DNA of 45,368 bases from Mesorhizobium muleiense (lineage in GTDB: Bacteria > Pseudomonadota > Alphaproteobacteria > Rhizobiales > Rhizobiaceae): assembly GCF_900099905.1 (NCBI RefSeq), contig NZ_FNEE01000036.1, positions 1 to 45,368 on the forward strand, read 5' to 3'. Below are positions 34,018-42,401 of the stretch, in pieces. The notes below the pieces were generated by a model. That model did no database searches. It worked only from the letters and a program-made list of their open reading frames with translations, and was not told the origin of the DNA. Numbering within the stretch: position 1 is the first letter of the stretch; every line of letters begins with the position of its first letter. The position numbers were made by a program, and so were the translations under genes.

Positions 34018-34835
34018 CAGGCCGGGACCTTACGCTCCGGCAACCCATGCTGGAACACACGCTGGAGGATCGTCGCCAGCCGCGCGCCGCCAATCGGCGC
34101 CATGTCCTTGGTCTCCTGGTGCGAAAGCTCCGCCCCTGTCATCCCTGCGGCGAGATTGGTGATGACCGAGCAGGCGGCGACGCGCAGGCCGAGGAAACGG
34201 GCGAGAATGACCTCCGGCACGGTCGACATGCCGACGGCATTGGCGCCCATGACGCGCGCCATGCGGATCTCGGCGGGCGTCTCGAAGCACGGCCCGGAAA
34301 ACCACATATAGACGCCCTTGTGCAGCGCGGTGTCCGTCGCCTTCGCGGCCGTCTCGATCGCTGAGCGAAGACCGGCATCATAGGCTTCGGTCAGGCCGAC
34401 GAAGCGGCGGTCGCTCGGCTCGCCGATCAGCGGATTGGAACCCGAGAAATTGATGTGGTCGGTGATCAGCATCACCGAGCCCGGCCCCATGCCCGGATCG
34501 ACCGAGCCGGCGGCATTGGTGAGGATCAGTTGCGAGATGCCGAGGCCGGCAAGCACTTCAAGCGCCGGCCGCATCGCCGCCGCGTTGCCGTGTTCATAGT
34601 AGTGAGCGCGGCCGGACAGCATCAGCACAGGCGTGCCGGCAAAATGTCCCGCCACCACCTCTCCGGCATGGCCGGTGACGCCGCTTCTGGGAAAGCCCGG
34701 CAATTCGCCATAGGAAATGCGGACAGGATCCTCGACTTGGTCGACAAGCCCGCCAAGGCCCGAACCCAGCACCAGCGCGGTGGCGGGCGCCAGCCCGTCC
34801 AGCCTTTCGACCAGACGATCAAGCGCTTCCTTCAT
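34017..34835 (-). CDS. punA: Purine-nucleoside phosphorylase (class I, trimeric type)
   Basis: A 272-residue phosphorylase of the trimeric NP-I class that releases guanine or hypoxanthine from nucleosides. Diagnostic segments are VLGSGLGGLVDQ near residue 23, SGRAHYYEHG at 74-83 (phosphate and ribose contacts), MWFSGPCFETPAEIRMAR and NAVGMSTVPEVILAR. A related xanthosine or MTA phosphorylase activity cannot be excluded. It lies between cdd and deoA in a salvage operon and overlaps the deoA start by one base. Upstream is an 18-base tandem duplication. Confidence 0.93.
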   Translation of the reverse strand: MKEALDRLVERLDGLAPATALVLGSGLGGLVDQVEDPVRISYGELPGFPRSGVTGHAGEVVAGHFAGTPVLMLSGRAHYYEHGNAAAMRPALEVLAGLGISQLILTNAAGSVDPGMGPGSVMLITDHINFSGSNPLIGEPSDRRFVGLTEAYDAGLRSAIETAAKATDTALHKGVYMWFSGPCFETPAEIRMARVMGANAVGMSTVPEVILARFLGLRVAACSVITNLAAGMTGAELSHQETKDMAPIGGARLATILQRVFQHGLPERKVPA

Positions 34836-34842
34836 GTCAACC

Positions 34843-34876
34843 AGCTCTTCATTTCAACCAAGCTCTTCATTTCAAC
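34843..34876 (-). repeat. Tandem 18-base duplication between cdd and punA
   Basis: AGCTCTTCATTTCAAC occurs at 34843-34858 and again at 34861-34876 (plus-strand reading, period 18). The second copy contains the cdd stop codon, so the end of cdd has been copied into the gap before punA. Confidence 0.85.
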
Positions 34877-35259
34877 ATATCGCCCTGAAAGCCGTAGGGC
34901 AGCATCTCGCCCATGGTCACGGTTTCGACCACGCCGGCATTGTCGCAAAGATAGAGTTTGGTGTCCGGCCGGCAGAATTCGGCCAGCCGCTGCCGGCAGC
35001 CGCCGCAGGGCGAGCATTTAGCCATGCGCTTTGCGATGACAGCGATCTCCGTTACCCTGCCGCCGCCGGCCATGATGAAGTGGCCGAGCGCGGTGGTTTC
35101 GGCGCACCAACCTTCCGGATAGGACGCGACCTCGACGTTGGCGCCGGTAAAGACGCGGCCGTCCTCGGTGCGCAGTGCCGCCCCGACCGGGAATTTCGAA
35201 TAGGGCGCATAGGCCTTGGCCATGGCGGCCTTGGCCGCTTCGAACAGATCATGCGACAT
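34867..35259 (-). CDS. cdd: Cytidine deaminase
   Basis: A 130-residue homotetrameric-type cytidine deaminase producing uridine. The catalytic zinc site is complete: Cys52 and Glu54 in WCAETTALG and Cys85/Cys88 in SPCGGCRQ. NVEVASYPEG precedes the first motif, as expected. ATG 35259 gives the usual length and a GGA site; the frame continues upstream to 35301. It sits in the minus-strand operon between the transporter permease and purine phosphorylase genes. Confidence 0.95.
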   Translation of the reverse strand: MSHDLFEAAKAAMAKAYAPYSKFPVGAALRTEDGRVFTGANVEVASYPEGWCAETTALGHFIMAGGGRVTEIAVIAKRMAKCSPCGGCRQRLAEFCRPDTKLYLCDNAGVVETVTMGEMLPYGFQGDMLK

Positions 35260-35270
35260 TGTTTTTCCAT

Positions 35271-35315
35271 TGCATGATCCTGTCCGAAAGCCGGCTTCCA
35301 CTTTTCGCTGACGCG
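35271..35315. repeat. Short palindromic element, degraded copy 2
   Basis: GCATGATCCTGTCCGAAAGC followed by CGGCTTCCACTTTTCG matches the element at 32637-32682 in the opposite orientation, but the outer right arm has decayed. It lies in the 78-base gap between the permease gene and cdd, so the operon transcript would carry it. Confidence 0.65.
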
Positions 35316-35337
35316 GACCTGCGGTTCGAAATCACGC

Positions 35338-36309
35338 TTAGCGTTCCTTGACATAGGGCACGCCGCCGGCGCGCGGCGGAATTGCCTTGCCGATGAAGCC
35401 GGCGAGCAGGATGACGGTGAGGATATAGGGCAGCGCCTGCATGAGCTGCACCGGCACCTTGCCGATCAGCGGCAGCGGCGTGCCCTGCAGGCGGATCGAC
35501 AGCGCGTCGAGGAAGCCGAACAACAGGCAGGCGAACATGGCGTTGACCGGCTTCCACTTGGCGAAGATCAGCGCGGCCAGGGCGATGTAGCCCTTGCCGG
35601 CAGTCATGTCCTTGACGAAGCCGCCATTCTGCACCATCGACAGATAGGCGCCGGCAATACCGGTGAGCACGCCGGTGCAGATCAGCGCCCGGTAGCGCAG
35701 CCAGGCGACCGAGATACCGGCGGTGTCGACCGCGGCCGGGTTCTCGCCGACCGCGCGCATGCGCAAGCCGAAACGGGTGCGGAACAGCACCCACCAGGTG
35801 AACGGCACGGCGAGGAACGCGACATAGACCAGCACGGAATGGCCGGAGACCAGTTCCGAATATATCGGTCCGAGGATCGGCACGCCCCTGAGCGCGTCCG
35901 CACCGGGCCAGACGATCGCCCCGAACCGCTCGTCCGATGCCAGAGCTGGCGTACGTCCACCTTGCTGGAACCAGGCCTGGCCGAGCATGATCGTCGATCC
36001 GGCGGCGATGAAATTGATCGCCACGCCGGAGACGATCTGGTTGCCGCGATGGGTGATCGAGGCAAAGCCGTGGACCAGCGCAAAAGCGACCGAGATGAGG
36101 ATGGCCATGCCGAGGCCGATATAGGCGGAATGGAAGACGGAGGCGGAGGCGGCACCGGCGAAGGCGCCGACCAGCATCTTGCCCTCGAGCCCGATGTCGA
36201 AAATGCCGGCCCGCTCCGAATAGAGACCGGCGAGGCAGGCGAGCAGCAGCGGCACCGACAGGCGGATGGTCGAGTCCAGAACCTGGATGATGGCGTTGAA
36301 CAGATCCAT
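35338..36309 (-). CDS. Nucleoside ABC transporter permease (second)
   Basis: A 323-residue permease with about eight to ten membrane helices, of the BPD_transp_2 type used by simple sugar and nucleoside importers. Family segments include GIFDIGLEGKMLVGAFAGA, SGVAINFIAAGSTI and FRTRFGLRMRAVGENPAAVDTAGISV. It partners the first permease 1 base upstream and the ATPase. The ATG at 36309 is chosen because the frame upstream overlaps the other permease gene. The substrate is inferred from the cdd, punA and deoA genes that follow in the same operon. Confidence 0.92.
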   Translation of the reverse strand: MDLFNAIIQVLDSTIRLSVPLLLACLAGLYSERAGIFDIGLEGKMLVGAFAGAASASVFHSAYIGLGMAILISVAFALVHGFASITHRGNQIVSGVAINFIAAGSTIMLGQAWFQQGGRTPALASDERFGAIVWPGADALRGVPILGPIYSELVSGHSVLVYVAFLAVPFTWWVLFRTRFGLRMRAVGENPAAVDTAGISVAWLRYRALICTGVLTGIAGAYLSMVQNGGFVKDMTAGKGYIALAALIFAKWKPVNAMFACLLFGFLDALSIRLQGTPLPLIGKVPVQLMQALPYILTVILLAGFIGKAIPPRAGGVPYVKER

Positions 36310-36310
36310 C

Positions 36311-37450
36311 TCAGGCACCCTTCCCCTTGATCGCTTCGATGCCGACAGATCTCGGGCTGAGCGAGGCGAACAGCGCCTGGACATAGGGCCGGAACATATG
36401 CTCGAGCGCGCCGGCGAACAGGATGACCAGGCCCTGGATGATGACGATCATGTCGCGGCTGATCGCCGGCATTTCGAAGGCGAGCTCGGCGCCGCCCTGG
36501 TACAGCATGCCGAACAATATTGCGGCGAGCACGATGCCGACCGGGTGCAGGCGCCCCATCAGCGCTACTGCGATGCCGACGAAACCGGCGCCCGAAACGA
36601 ATTCGAGCGCGACATTGTGCTGGTCGCCCATCGTCGGGTTGAGCGCCATCATGCCGGCCAGCGCGCCCGAAATCATCATGGCGACGATGATGATGCGGGT
36701 TTCCGAAATGCCGGCATAGCGCGCCGCTTTCGCGCTGTGGCCGTAGGTGCGCATCTCGTAACCGAGCCTGGTGCGCCAGATCAGCACCCAGACCAGAAAC
36801 GCCATGGCCAGCGCCAGCAGGAAGCTGATGTTGAACGGCGCCGAGCGGATCTTGGCGCCGAACAATTCGATGACCCAGTTGAGCTTCGGCAGTTGCGCGC
36901 CGTCGAGGAAGGTGCGTGTCTGCGGCGCCATCGAATTGGCCGGCTTCAAGAATCCGACCAGCGCGTAGACCATGACGCTGGCGGCGATGAAATTGAACAT
37001 GATGGTGGTGATGACGATGTGCGAGCCGCGCCTGGCCTGCAGATAGGCCGGGATCAGTGCCCACAGCGCCCCCATCGCCGCAGCGGCAATGATCGCCAGC
37101 GGAAAGGTGAGCCACCATGGCAGCACGCTGTCGAAGGCGAGGCAAACGATGCCGATGCCGAGACCGGCGATATAGCCCTGGCCCTCGCCACCGATGTTGA
37201 ACAGGCCGCAATGCGCCGCAACCGCCACCGACAGCCCGCTGAAGATGAAGGTGGTGGCGTAGAACAGCGTGAACGCAATGCCTTGCCCACGGCCGAAAGC
37301 GCCCTCGACCAGGACGGCGGCAGCGCGGAACGGATTTTCGCCGACCAGAAGCACGACGAGGCCGGCGACGACGAAGGCAACGGCGAGATTGATCACCGGG
37401 ATCAGCCCGTAATCCGCCCAGGCCGGCAGCTTGGCGTAAGGCGTGCTCAT
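36311..37450 (-). CDS. Nucleoside ABC transporter permease (first)
   Basis: A 379-residue permease with about nine or ten membrane helices. It has GLFNIGGEGQGYIAGLG and GYEMRTYGHSAKAARYAGIS, the paired signatures of the NupB/YufP-like permease group. It overlaps the ATPase stop by 4 bases (37447-37450) and is followed within 1 base by the second permease, so the three transporter genes form one translated block. Its longer N-terminus relative to the second permease is usual for the group. Confidence 0.92.
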   Translation of the reverse strand: MSTPYAKLPAWADYGLIPVINLAVAFVVAGLVVLLVGENPFRAAAVLVEGAFGRGQGIAFTLFYATTFIFSGLSVAVAAHCGLFNIGGEGQGYIAGLGIGIVCLAFDSVLPWWLTFPLAIIAAAAMGALWALIPAYLQARRGSHIVITTIMFNFIAASVMVYALVGFLKPANSMAPQTRTFLDGAQLPKLNWVIELFGAKIRSAPFNISFLLALAMAFLVWVLIWRTRLGYEMRTYGHSAKAARYAGISETRIIIVAMMISGALAGMMALNPTMGDQHNVALEFVSGAGFVGIAVALMGRLHPVGIVLAAILFGMLYQGGAELAFEMPAISRDMIVIIQGLVILFAGALEHMFRPYVQALFASLSPRSVGIEAIKGKGA

Positions 37451-38979
37451 TCCGCCGCCTCCCGGTGCTCGACGCCGGCCATCAGCAGGCCGAGCTCGCC
37501 TTCGCTCGCCTCGGGGCCGCGCTCGCCGACGATGCGGCCGGCAAACATCACCAGGATGCGGTCGGAGAGCGAACGGATCTCGTCGAGCTCGACCGACACC
37601 ACCAGCACCGCCTTGCCCTGGTCGCGCATGGCGATCAGCCGCTTGTGGATGAATTCGATGGCGCCGACATCGACGCCGCGCGTCGGCTGGCCGACGATCA
37701 GCACGCCCGGGTCCTGTTCCATTTCCCGCGCCAGCACGATCTTCTGCTGGTTGCCGCCGGAGAAATTCGCGGTCTTGAGCCGGCAGTCCGCCGGGCGGAT
37801 GTCGTATTTGCTGATCTTGTCCCTCGCGTCGTCGCGGATGGCGTCGATGTCGAGGAACGGCCCTTTCAAATAGCGCGGATCGTCGTGATAGCCGAGGATC
37901 GAATTCTCGTTCTCCTCGAAGGCCAGCACCAGCCCGACATGATGACGGTCTTCCGGGACATGGGCGAGGCCGCGGTCGCGCAGTTCGCCGGGATCGGCGG
38001 CCCCGGTCAGGTCGATCGGCCTGCCGTCGAGCATGACGGAGCCCGAGACGGCGCGCCTGATGCCGGAAATCGCCTCGAGCATTTCGGATTGCCCGTTGCC
38101 GGCGACGCCGGCGATGCCAACGATCTCGCCGGCGCGCACATCGAAGGAGACGTCGTCGACCATGGTGACGCCACGAGAATCCTTCACCGTCAGGTTCTTC
38201 ACCGCAAGCTTGACCCCGCCGGCTTCCGCCTCGCCCTTCTCGACCCTGAGCAGCACGCGGCGCCCGACCATCAGCTCGGCCAGTTCCCCGACCGTGGTCT
38301 TCGTGGTCTGCCTGGTCGCCACCATCGTGCCCTGGCGCATGACCGAGACCGTGTCGGTGATCGCCATGATCTCGCGCAGCTTATGGGTGATCAGCACGAT
38401 CGTTTTGCCCTGCTCCTTCAACTGCCTGAGGATGCGGAACAGATGGTCGGCTTCTGCGGGCGTCAGCACGCCCGTCGGCTCGTCGAGAATCAGGATCTCG
38501 GCGCCGCGATACAGCGCCTTGAGGATTTCGACACGCTGCTGCAGGCCGACCGGCAACTCCTCGATGATCGCATCGGGATCGACCTCCAGCCCATATTCGC
38601 GCTCGAGCCGTTCCAGCTCGGACCGCGCCTTGGCGATGCTCTTCTTCAGCAGCGCATCGCTTTCAGCGCCGAGAATGACGTTTTCCAGCACCGTGAAATT
38701 GTCGACCAGCATGAAATGCTGATGCACCATGCCGATGCCGAGCGCGATGGCATCGTTGGGCGATTTGATCGACGCCGGCTTGCCACCGACGCGGATCTCG
38801 CCGCTGTCGGCCTGATAGAAACCATAAAGGATCGACATCAGCGTCGACTTGCCAGCGCCGTTCTCGCCGACAATGCCGTGGATGGTGCCGCGCGCGATCT
38901 CCAGATTGATGTCGCGATTGGCGCGCACGGCGCCAAAACTCTTGTTGATGCCGATCAGCTCGATTGCGGCTTGCGCCAT
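37447..38979 (-). CDS. Nucleoside ABC transporter ATP-binding protein
   Basis: A 510-residue protein with two fused nucleotide-binding domains, as in sugar and nucleoside importers. The first has an intact Walker A GENGAGKST, a signature-like LPVGLQQRVEI and Walker B ILILDEPT. The second is degenerate: GVAGNGQSE replaces Walker A and LIVGQPTRG has Gln where the catalytic Glu should be, while FSGGNQQK is kept. This asymmetry is normal for the family. The ATG has AAAGG 5 bases upstream. It heads the ATPase-permease-permease-cdd-punA-deoA operon. Confidence 0.94.
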   Translation of the reverse strand: MAQAAIELIGINKSFGAVRANRDINLEIARGTIHGIVGENGAGKSTLMSILYGFYQADSGEIRVGGKPASIKSPNDAIALGIGMVHQHFMLVDNFTVLENVILGAESDALLKKSIAKARSELERLEREYGLEVDPDAIIEELPVGLQQRVEILKALYRGAEILILDEPTGVLTPAEADHLFRILRQLKEQGKTIVLITHKLREIMAITDTVSVMRQGTMVATRQTTKTTVGELAELMVGRRVLLRVEKGEAEAGGVKLAVKNLTVKDSRGVTMVDDVSFDVRAGEIVGIAGVAGNGQSEMLEAISGIRRAVSGSVMLDGRPIDLTGAADPGELRDRGLAHVPEDRHHVGLVLAFEENENSILGYHDDPRYLKGPFLDIDAIRDDARDKISKYDIRPADCRLKTANFSGGNQQKIVLAREMEQDPGVLIVGQPTRGVDVGAIEFIHKRLIAMRDQGKAVLVVSVELDEIRSLSDRILVMFAGRIVGERGPEASEGELGLLMAGVEHREAAE

Positions 38980-39142
38980 GCAGCCTTTCCCATCGTATTT
39001 TTATCGCTTGGTCAAAACGCCTAGCATGACGCCCCGCCTGTGCCAATTGCCGGAGCAGCGTTCACTCTCGACAAATCCCCGCGCGCTTGTCAATTTCGAA
39101 CGTGGCCGCAGCCTGCACAATCGCCTGGATCGAGGATTTCAA

Positions 39143-39352
39143 ATGACCATGCCCGACGACCGGCTGACGACGCTGGAAATCCGCGCCGCCGAGCAGGAGA
39201 AGACCATCGAGGAACTGTCCGGCCAGATCGCCGAGCAGTGGAAGGTGATCGAGCGCATGCAGCGCAAACTCGACGCGCTGGCCGACCGCTTCCTGGCGCT
39301 GGAGGAACAGGCCGCGCCCGACGTGCCGGTGACCAAGCCGCCGCACTGGTGA
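39143..39352 (+). CDS. slyX: SlyX family protein
   Basis: A 69-residue coiled-coil protein of the SlyX family. It begins DDRLTTLEIRAAEQEKTIEEL, continues WKVIERMQRKLDALADRF and ends PPHW, the conserved C-terminal motif. Function is unknown in the family. GAGGA lies 6 bases upstream of ATG 39143; ATG 39149 is also in frame, and the frame extends back to 38849 through the promoter region of the transporter. It is divergent from the nucleoside transporter operon. Confidence 0.9.
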   Translation: MTMPDDRLTTLEIRAAEQEKTIEELSGQIAEQWKVIERMQRKLDALADRFLALEEQAAPDVPVTKPPHW

Positions 39353-39372
39353 GCTTGCTGATAAGCAAGAAA

Positions 39373-39393
39373 CCGCCGGGTTTTCACCGGCGG
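39373..39393. terminator. Hairpin after slyX
   Basis: CCGCCGG (39373-39379) pairs with CCGGCGG (39387-39393) around a 7-base loop. On the minus strand TTTCTTGCTT follows, so it could end minus-strand transcripts from bmp; on the plus strand only CTTCG follows. It lies 20 bases after the slyX stop. Confidence 0.45.
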
Positions 39394-39469
39394 CTTCGAG
39401 CGGATCGGCAAGGTCGCGATCAATAGCTGGGCTACGCTGTGGAAAGCCGACGCTTTCGCTCTACGATTT

Positions 39470-39633
39470 ACCCCCACCCCTAACCCCTCCCCACAGGGGG
39501 GAGGGAGACTTCCGTTGGCGCTGACCTCGGCAAATTGGCTCGCGGCAGCGTTCCCTCCCCCTTGTGGGGAGGGTTAGGGTGGGGGTCCCTCTTCGCAAGA
39601 ATCCGGTGGAGGTCCTCTTCGCAAGAATCCGGT
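39470..39633. repeat. Large C-rich inverted repeat with direct repeats
   Basis: The left arm (39470-39507) matches the reverse complement of the right arm (39551-39586) over about 36 bases (ACCCCCACCCCTAACCCCTC on the left). It is a palindromic element of a type common in rhizobial genomes. Directly after it CCTCTTCGCAAGAATCCGGT is repeated at 39588-39607 and 39614-39633 (period 26), with a third partial copy near 39638. The stretch 39353-39670 holds no gene. Confidence 0.75.
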
Positions 39634-39670
39634 CCACCTTCGCAAGACACCAAATGCGATTGCCCTGCGA

Positions 39671-40660
39671 TCAATAAGGGCAGGAATTGTCCGACATGTA
39701 ATCATGCACCTTGATGGTGCCGGCAATGATGTCGGCCTTGGCCTTTTCGACCGCTGCCTTCATCGCGTCGTCGACAAGCGCCTTGTTGTTTTCGTCCATG
39801 GCGTAGTCGACGCCGCCCTCCTTGAGGCCGAGATCGTTGATGCCGCCGGTGAACTTGTCGTTCTTGGCATCCATGAAGGTGTTGTAGACGGCAACATCGA
39901 CGCGCTTGACCATCGAGGTCAGCACCTTGCCGGGCTGCAGTCCATTCTGGTTGGAATCGACGCCGATGCCGAGCTTGCCGCCGTCGGCCGCTGCCTGCAG
40001 CACGCCAACACCGGTTCCGCCTGCCGCTGCGTAGATCACGTCGGCGCCCTGGTCGATCTGCGTCTTCGCGATCTCGCCGCCCTTGGCCGGATCGTTCCAG
40101 GCTGCCGGCGTGTCGCCGGTCATGTTCTGGATGACATCGGTCGCGCCGGCCGCCTTGGCGCCACCGACATAACCGCAGCCGAATCGGCGGATCAGCGGAA
40201 TGTCCATGCCGCCGATGAAGCCGACCTTTTTGGTCTTCGAGGCCATCGCTGCCATCACGCCGACGAGATAGGAGCCTTCCTGCTCCTTGTAGACGACGGA
40301 GCGGACGTTGGGCTTGTCGACGACCATGTCGATGATGGCGAATTTGGTCTCGGGAAACTCGACGGCGATCTTCTCCAGCGCATCTGCCCAGGAGAAGCCC
40401 GCCATGGCGATTGGATTGCGGCCATCCTCGGCGAAACGGCGCAGCGCCTGCTCGCGCTGGGTGGCGTTCGAGACCTCGAATTCCACATAGGCGATGCCGG
40501 TTTCGGCCTTGAACTTTTCGGCGCCGTTGTAGGACGCTTCGTTGAATGACTTGTCGAACTTGCCGCCGAGATCGTAGAGAAGTGCTGGCTGGATGTCCGC
40601 GGCGAAGGCCGGAAGAACCATCGCAGTTGCGGCCAGGAGGCCGAGAACGATACGTTTCAT
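39671..40660 (-). CDS. BMP family nucleoside ABC transporter substrate-binding protein
   Basis: A 329-residue periplasmic binding protein of the BMP family. It has a signal peptide (MKRIVLGLLAATAMVLPAFA) and the typical DLGGKFDKSFNEASYNGAEKF, VGFIGGMDIPLIRRFGCGY and GVGVLQAAADGG segments. No lipobox cysteine is seen, so it is soluble. BMP proteins bind purine nucleosides for transporters like that encoded at 35338-38979, and the two are separated here by slyX and repeats. ATG 40660 is chosen; a GTG at 40669 is in frame. Confidence 0.94.
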   Translation of the reverse strand: MKRIVLGLLAATAMVLPAFAADIQPALLYDLGGKFDKSFNEASYNGAEKFKAETGIAYVEFEVSNATQREQALRRFAEDGRNPIAMAGFSWADALEKIAVEFPETKFAIIDMVVDKPNVRSVVYKEQEGSYLVGVMAAMASKTKKVGFIGGMDIPLIRRFGCGYVGGAKAAGATDVIQNMTGDTPAAWNDPAKGGEIAKTQIDQGADVIYAAAGGTGVGVLQAAADGGKLGIGVDSNQNGLQPGKVLTSMVKRVDVAVYNTFMDAKNDKFTGGINDLGLKEGGVDYAMDENNKALVDDAMKAAVEKAKADIIAGTIKVHDYMSDNSCPY

Positions 40661-40702
40661 GTGATCCACACCCTGTCGGTTATTTTTCCGTTATGCACCG
40701 CC

Positions 40703-40806
40703 TGCCTGCCCGGTTCTCCGGCAGGCATGCGACATCAGACAGGAGTGTCTTCCTCCCGCTTCGGGCCAATCTGGCACGGCCCGAAGCAAAATTCACGCGG
40801 AATTTT
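40703..40806. promoter_or_regulatory. Three hairpins between msrA and bmp
   Basis: In the 186-base gap are TGCCTGCC/GGCAGGCA (40703-40710 and 40720-40727), GCTTCGGGCC/GGCCCGAAGC (40758-40767 and 40778-40787, perfect) and AAAATTC/GAATTTT (40788-40794 and 40800-40806, perfect). None is followed by a T-run, so they are more likely operator or leader structures of the minus-strand bmp gene than terminators. Confidence 0.5.
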
Positions 40807-40846
40807 GACCTGTTGGAAAAGCCGGTATCATCGTCCCGCCAAGGCC

Positions 40847-41509
40847 TCAGGCGGAGCCGGCAGCCGGGATGGCGCAGGTGACGCCGGTGCCCTGCAGATT
40901 GCAATAGCCGTAGGGATTCTTCGCCAGATATTGCTGGTGGTCTTCCTCGGCGAAGTAGAATTCCGGTGCCGGAGCGATCTCGGTGGTGATCTTGCCGCGG
41001 CCGGCGCCGTGCAACGAGGCCTCGTAGGCGTCGCGCGAGGCGATCGCCGCCTGGTATTGCGCATCACCGAAGGTGTAGATCGTCGAGCGGTATGTGGTGC
41101 CGACGTCGTTGCCCTGGCGCATGCCTTGCGTCGGATCGTGGCTTTCCCAGAACAGCTTCAGAAGCTGTGCATAGGACACGATTTTTGGGTCGTAGACGAC
41201 CAGCACGACTTCGGCATGGCCGGTCAAACCGGTGCAGGTTTCCTGGTAGGTCGGATTGGGGGTGACGCCACCGGCATAGCCGACGGCCGTGACCCATACG
41301 CCCTCGATCTGCCAGAACATGCGTTCCGCGCCCCAGAAGCAGCCCAGCCCGAACATCGCCTTCTCCAGCCCGTCGGGATAGGGGCCCTTCAGCGGCCGCT
41401 TCGAGACAAAATGATTGGATGCCGTCGGGATAGGATTGGCGCGACCCGGCAGCGCCTCGGCAGGTTTTGGCAGGTTGAGCTTCTTGTTCAGCATGTCGCT
41501 GAGGAACAT
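40847..41509 (-). CDS. msrA: Peptide-methionine (S)-S-oxide reductase
   Basis: A 220-residue repair enzyme reducing methionine-S-sulfoxide in proteins. The catalytic GCFWG is at residues 56-60 with Cys57, and family features YAGGVTPNPTYQETCTGLTGHAE and HDPTQGMRQGNDVGTTYRS follow. The C-terminal cysteines (YGYCNLQGTGVTC) are placed for resolving and thioredoxin recycling. About 40 residues precede the conserved domain, more than in the shortest family members. It is a lone gene. Confidence 0.95.
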   Translation of the reverse strand: MFLSDMLNKKLNLPKPAEALPGRANPIPTASNHFVSKRPLKGPYPDGLEKAMFGLGCFWGAERMFWQIEGVWVTAVGYAGGVTPNPTYQETCTGLTGHAEVVLVVYDPKIVSYAQLLKLFWESHDPTQGMRQGNDVGTTYRSTIYTFGDAQYQAAIASRDAYEASLHGAGRGKITTEIAPAPEFYFAEEDHQQYLAKNPYGYCNLQGTGVTCAIPAAGSA

Positions 41510-41576
41510 GTGCAGTCTCCCTTTCTCTTTGTTGGCGGCTTTCTCTTTGTTTGGGGACGCTGGAGAATTATCAAGT

Positions 41577-41894
41577 CTAGGCGAACCGCCCGGTCGGCCG
41601 TTCCCGCCGGTAGCCGATCATGTAGAGAATGAAGGCAAGCCCCGCGAACACCGCGAAACCAGGCTGGTTGAGCACCCAGGCGATGGCGCCGTCCCACAGC
41701 AGCGGACCCAGCCTGTCGCGGACGAAGCTCTCGAAGGCGCTTCGCGTATCCGGCGAGACGGCGAGCCAACTGGTGTTGAGCGGTGTCATGACCAGGGCGG
41801 AGGCCGCCACCGAGCGCGTCGCGTCGACCACCGCCATGATGACCGAAACCGAAAGCGCAAGCATTGCGGCAAGACGGAAGACGAAGCGGAACAT
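41577..41894 (-). CDS. Small two- or three-span membrane protein
   Basis: A 105-residue protein with a hydrophobic N-terminus (LAAMLALSVSVIMAVV), a loop containing MTPLNTSWLAVSPDTR, and a second span (FAVFAGLAFILYMIGY) before a basic tail RRERPTGR. The pattern occurs in rhizobial hypothetical proteins that I cannot name. ATG 41894 has the strong site GGGGAGG just upstream; the frame starts at 41909. Confidence 0.8.
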   Translation of the reverse strand: MFRFVFRLAAMLALSVSVIMAVVDATRSVAASALVMTPLNTSWLAVSPDTRSAFESFVRDRLGPLLWDGAIAWVLNQPGFAVFAGLAFILYMIGYRRERPTGRFA

Positions 41895-41909
41895 CCTACC
41901 TCCCCGCAA

Positions 41910-42311
41910 GCTTTTCAGAAATATCTGTATCGGCCTGATAGATAGGGTCTGCGCGCTTTATCCGCAATCGCGACACGCGAAGTTGAACCGACGCCGCCGG
42001 TTTTCGCCGCTGAGCGTCGGTCGGCCAAGACGACGCCGCCGATCGCGGCGATCGGCTTGCCAAGCAGTGCTGGCGGCATGGACAGAGCATCCCTATCCGA
42101 CCAAGCGAATAGAGTGCTGTTATGTCTTGGCATTCGGCACCGGATCGACTAGATGAGCCCCGCACCTGTTGCTTTGACGGCTCAGGTGTGGGGAAAAGGT
42201 GTCCGCTGGTTGACGGCGCCTACGGTGCGGAGTTCCGGACCGGGAATCCCCAAGGAGACGGCATCTCCCCAACCCGCGCGGCGAAACCGGCCGTAGCGAA
42301 AATGCCAGGAC
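41910..42311. other. Intergenic before tRNA-Ser
   Basis: About 400 bases without a convincing gene. Short frames on both strands lack motifs and ribosome binding sites. The segment must hold the tRNA promoter, which I could not locate with confidence. Confidence 0.5.
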
Positions 42312-42401
42312 GGAGAGGTGGCCGAGTGGTTGAAGGCGCACGCCTGGAAAGTGTGTTTACGGGAGACCGTAACGCGGGTTCGAATCCCGCTCTCTCCGCC
42401 A
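42312..42401 (+). tRNA. tRNA-Ser (anticodon GGA)
   Basis: A 90-base class II tRNA. The acceptor stem GGAGAGG pairs with TCTCTCC, followed by discriminator G and an encoded CCA (42399-42401). The anticodon loop CTGGAAA carries GGA at 42346-42348, reading serine codons TCC and TCT. A long variable arm (TTTACGGGAGACCGTAA) and the T-arm GCGGG-TTCGAAT-CCCGC are present. Its last 14 bases recur exactly at 44689-44702, so it may have served as an integration site. Confidence 0.97.

Noticed and set aside
32653..34311. A 552-codon plus-strand frame antisense to deoA and punA
   Set aside because: Both enzymes are well supported on the minus strand.
36266..39024. Long plus-strand frames (36266-37873 and 37465-39024) across the transporter genes
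   Set aside because: They are shadows of the permease and ATPase genes, which carry clear ABC motifs on the minus strand.
40661..40846. Purine riboswitch upstream of bmp
   Set aside because: The hairpins do not form the three-way junction with conserved loops of that riboswitch, as far as I can fold by eye.
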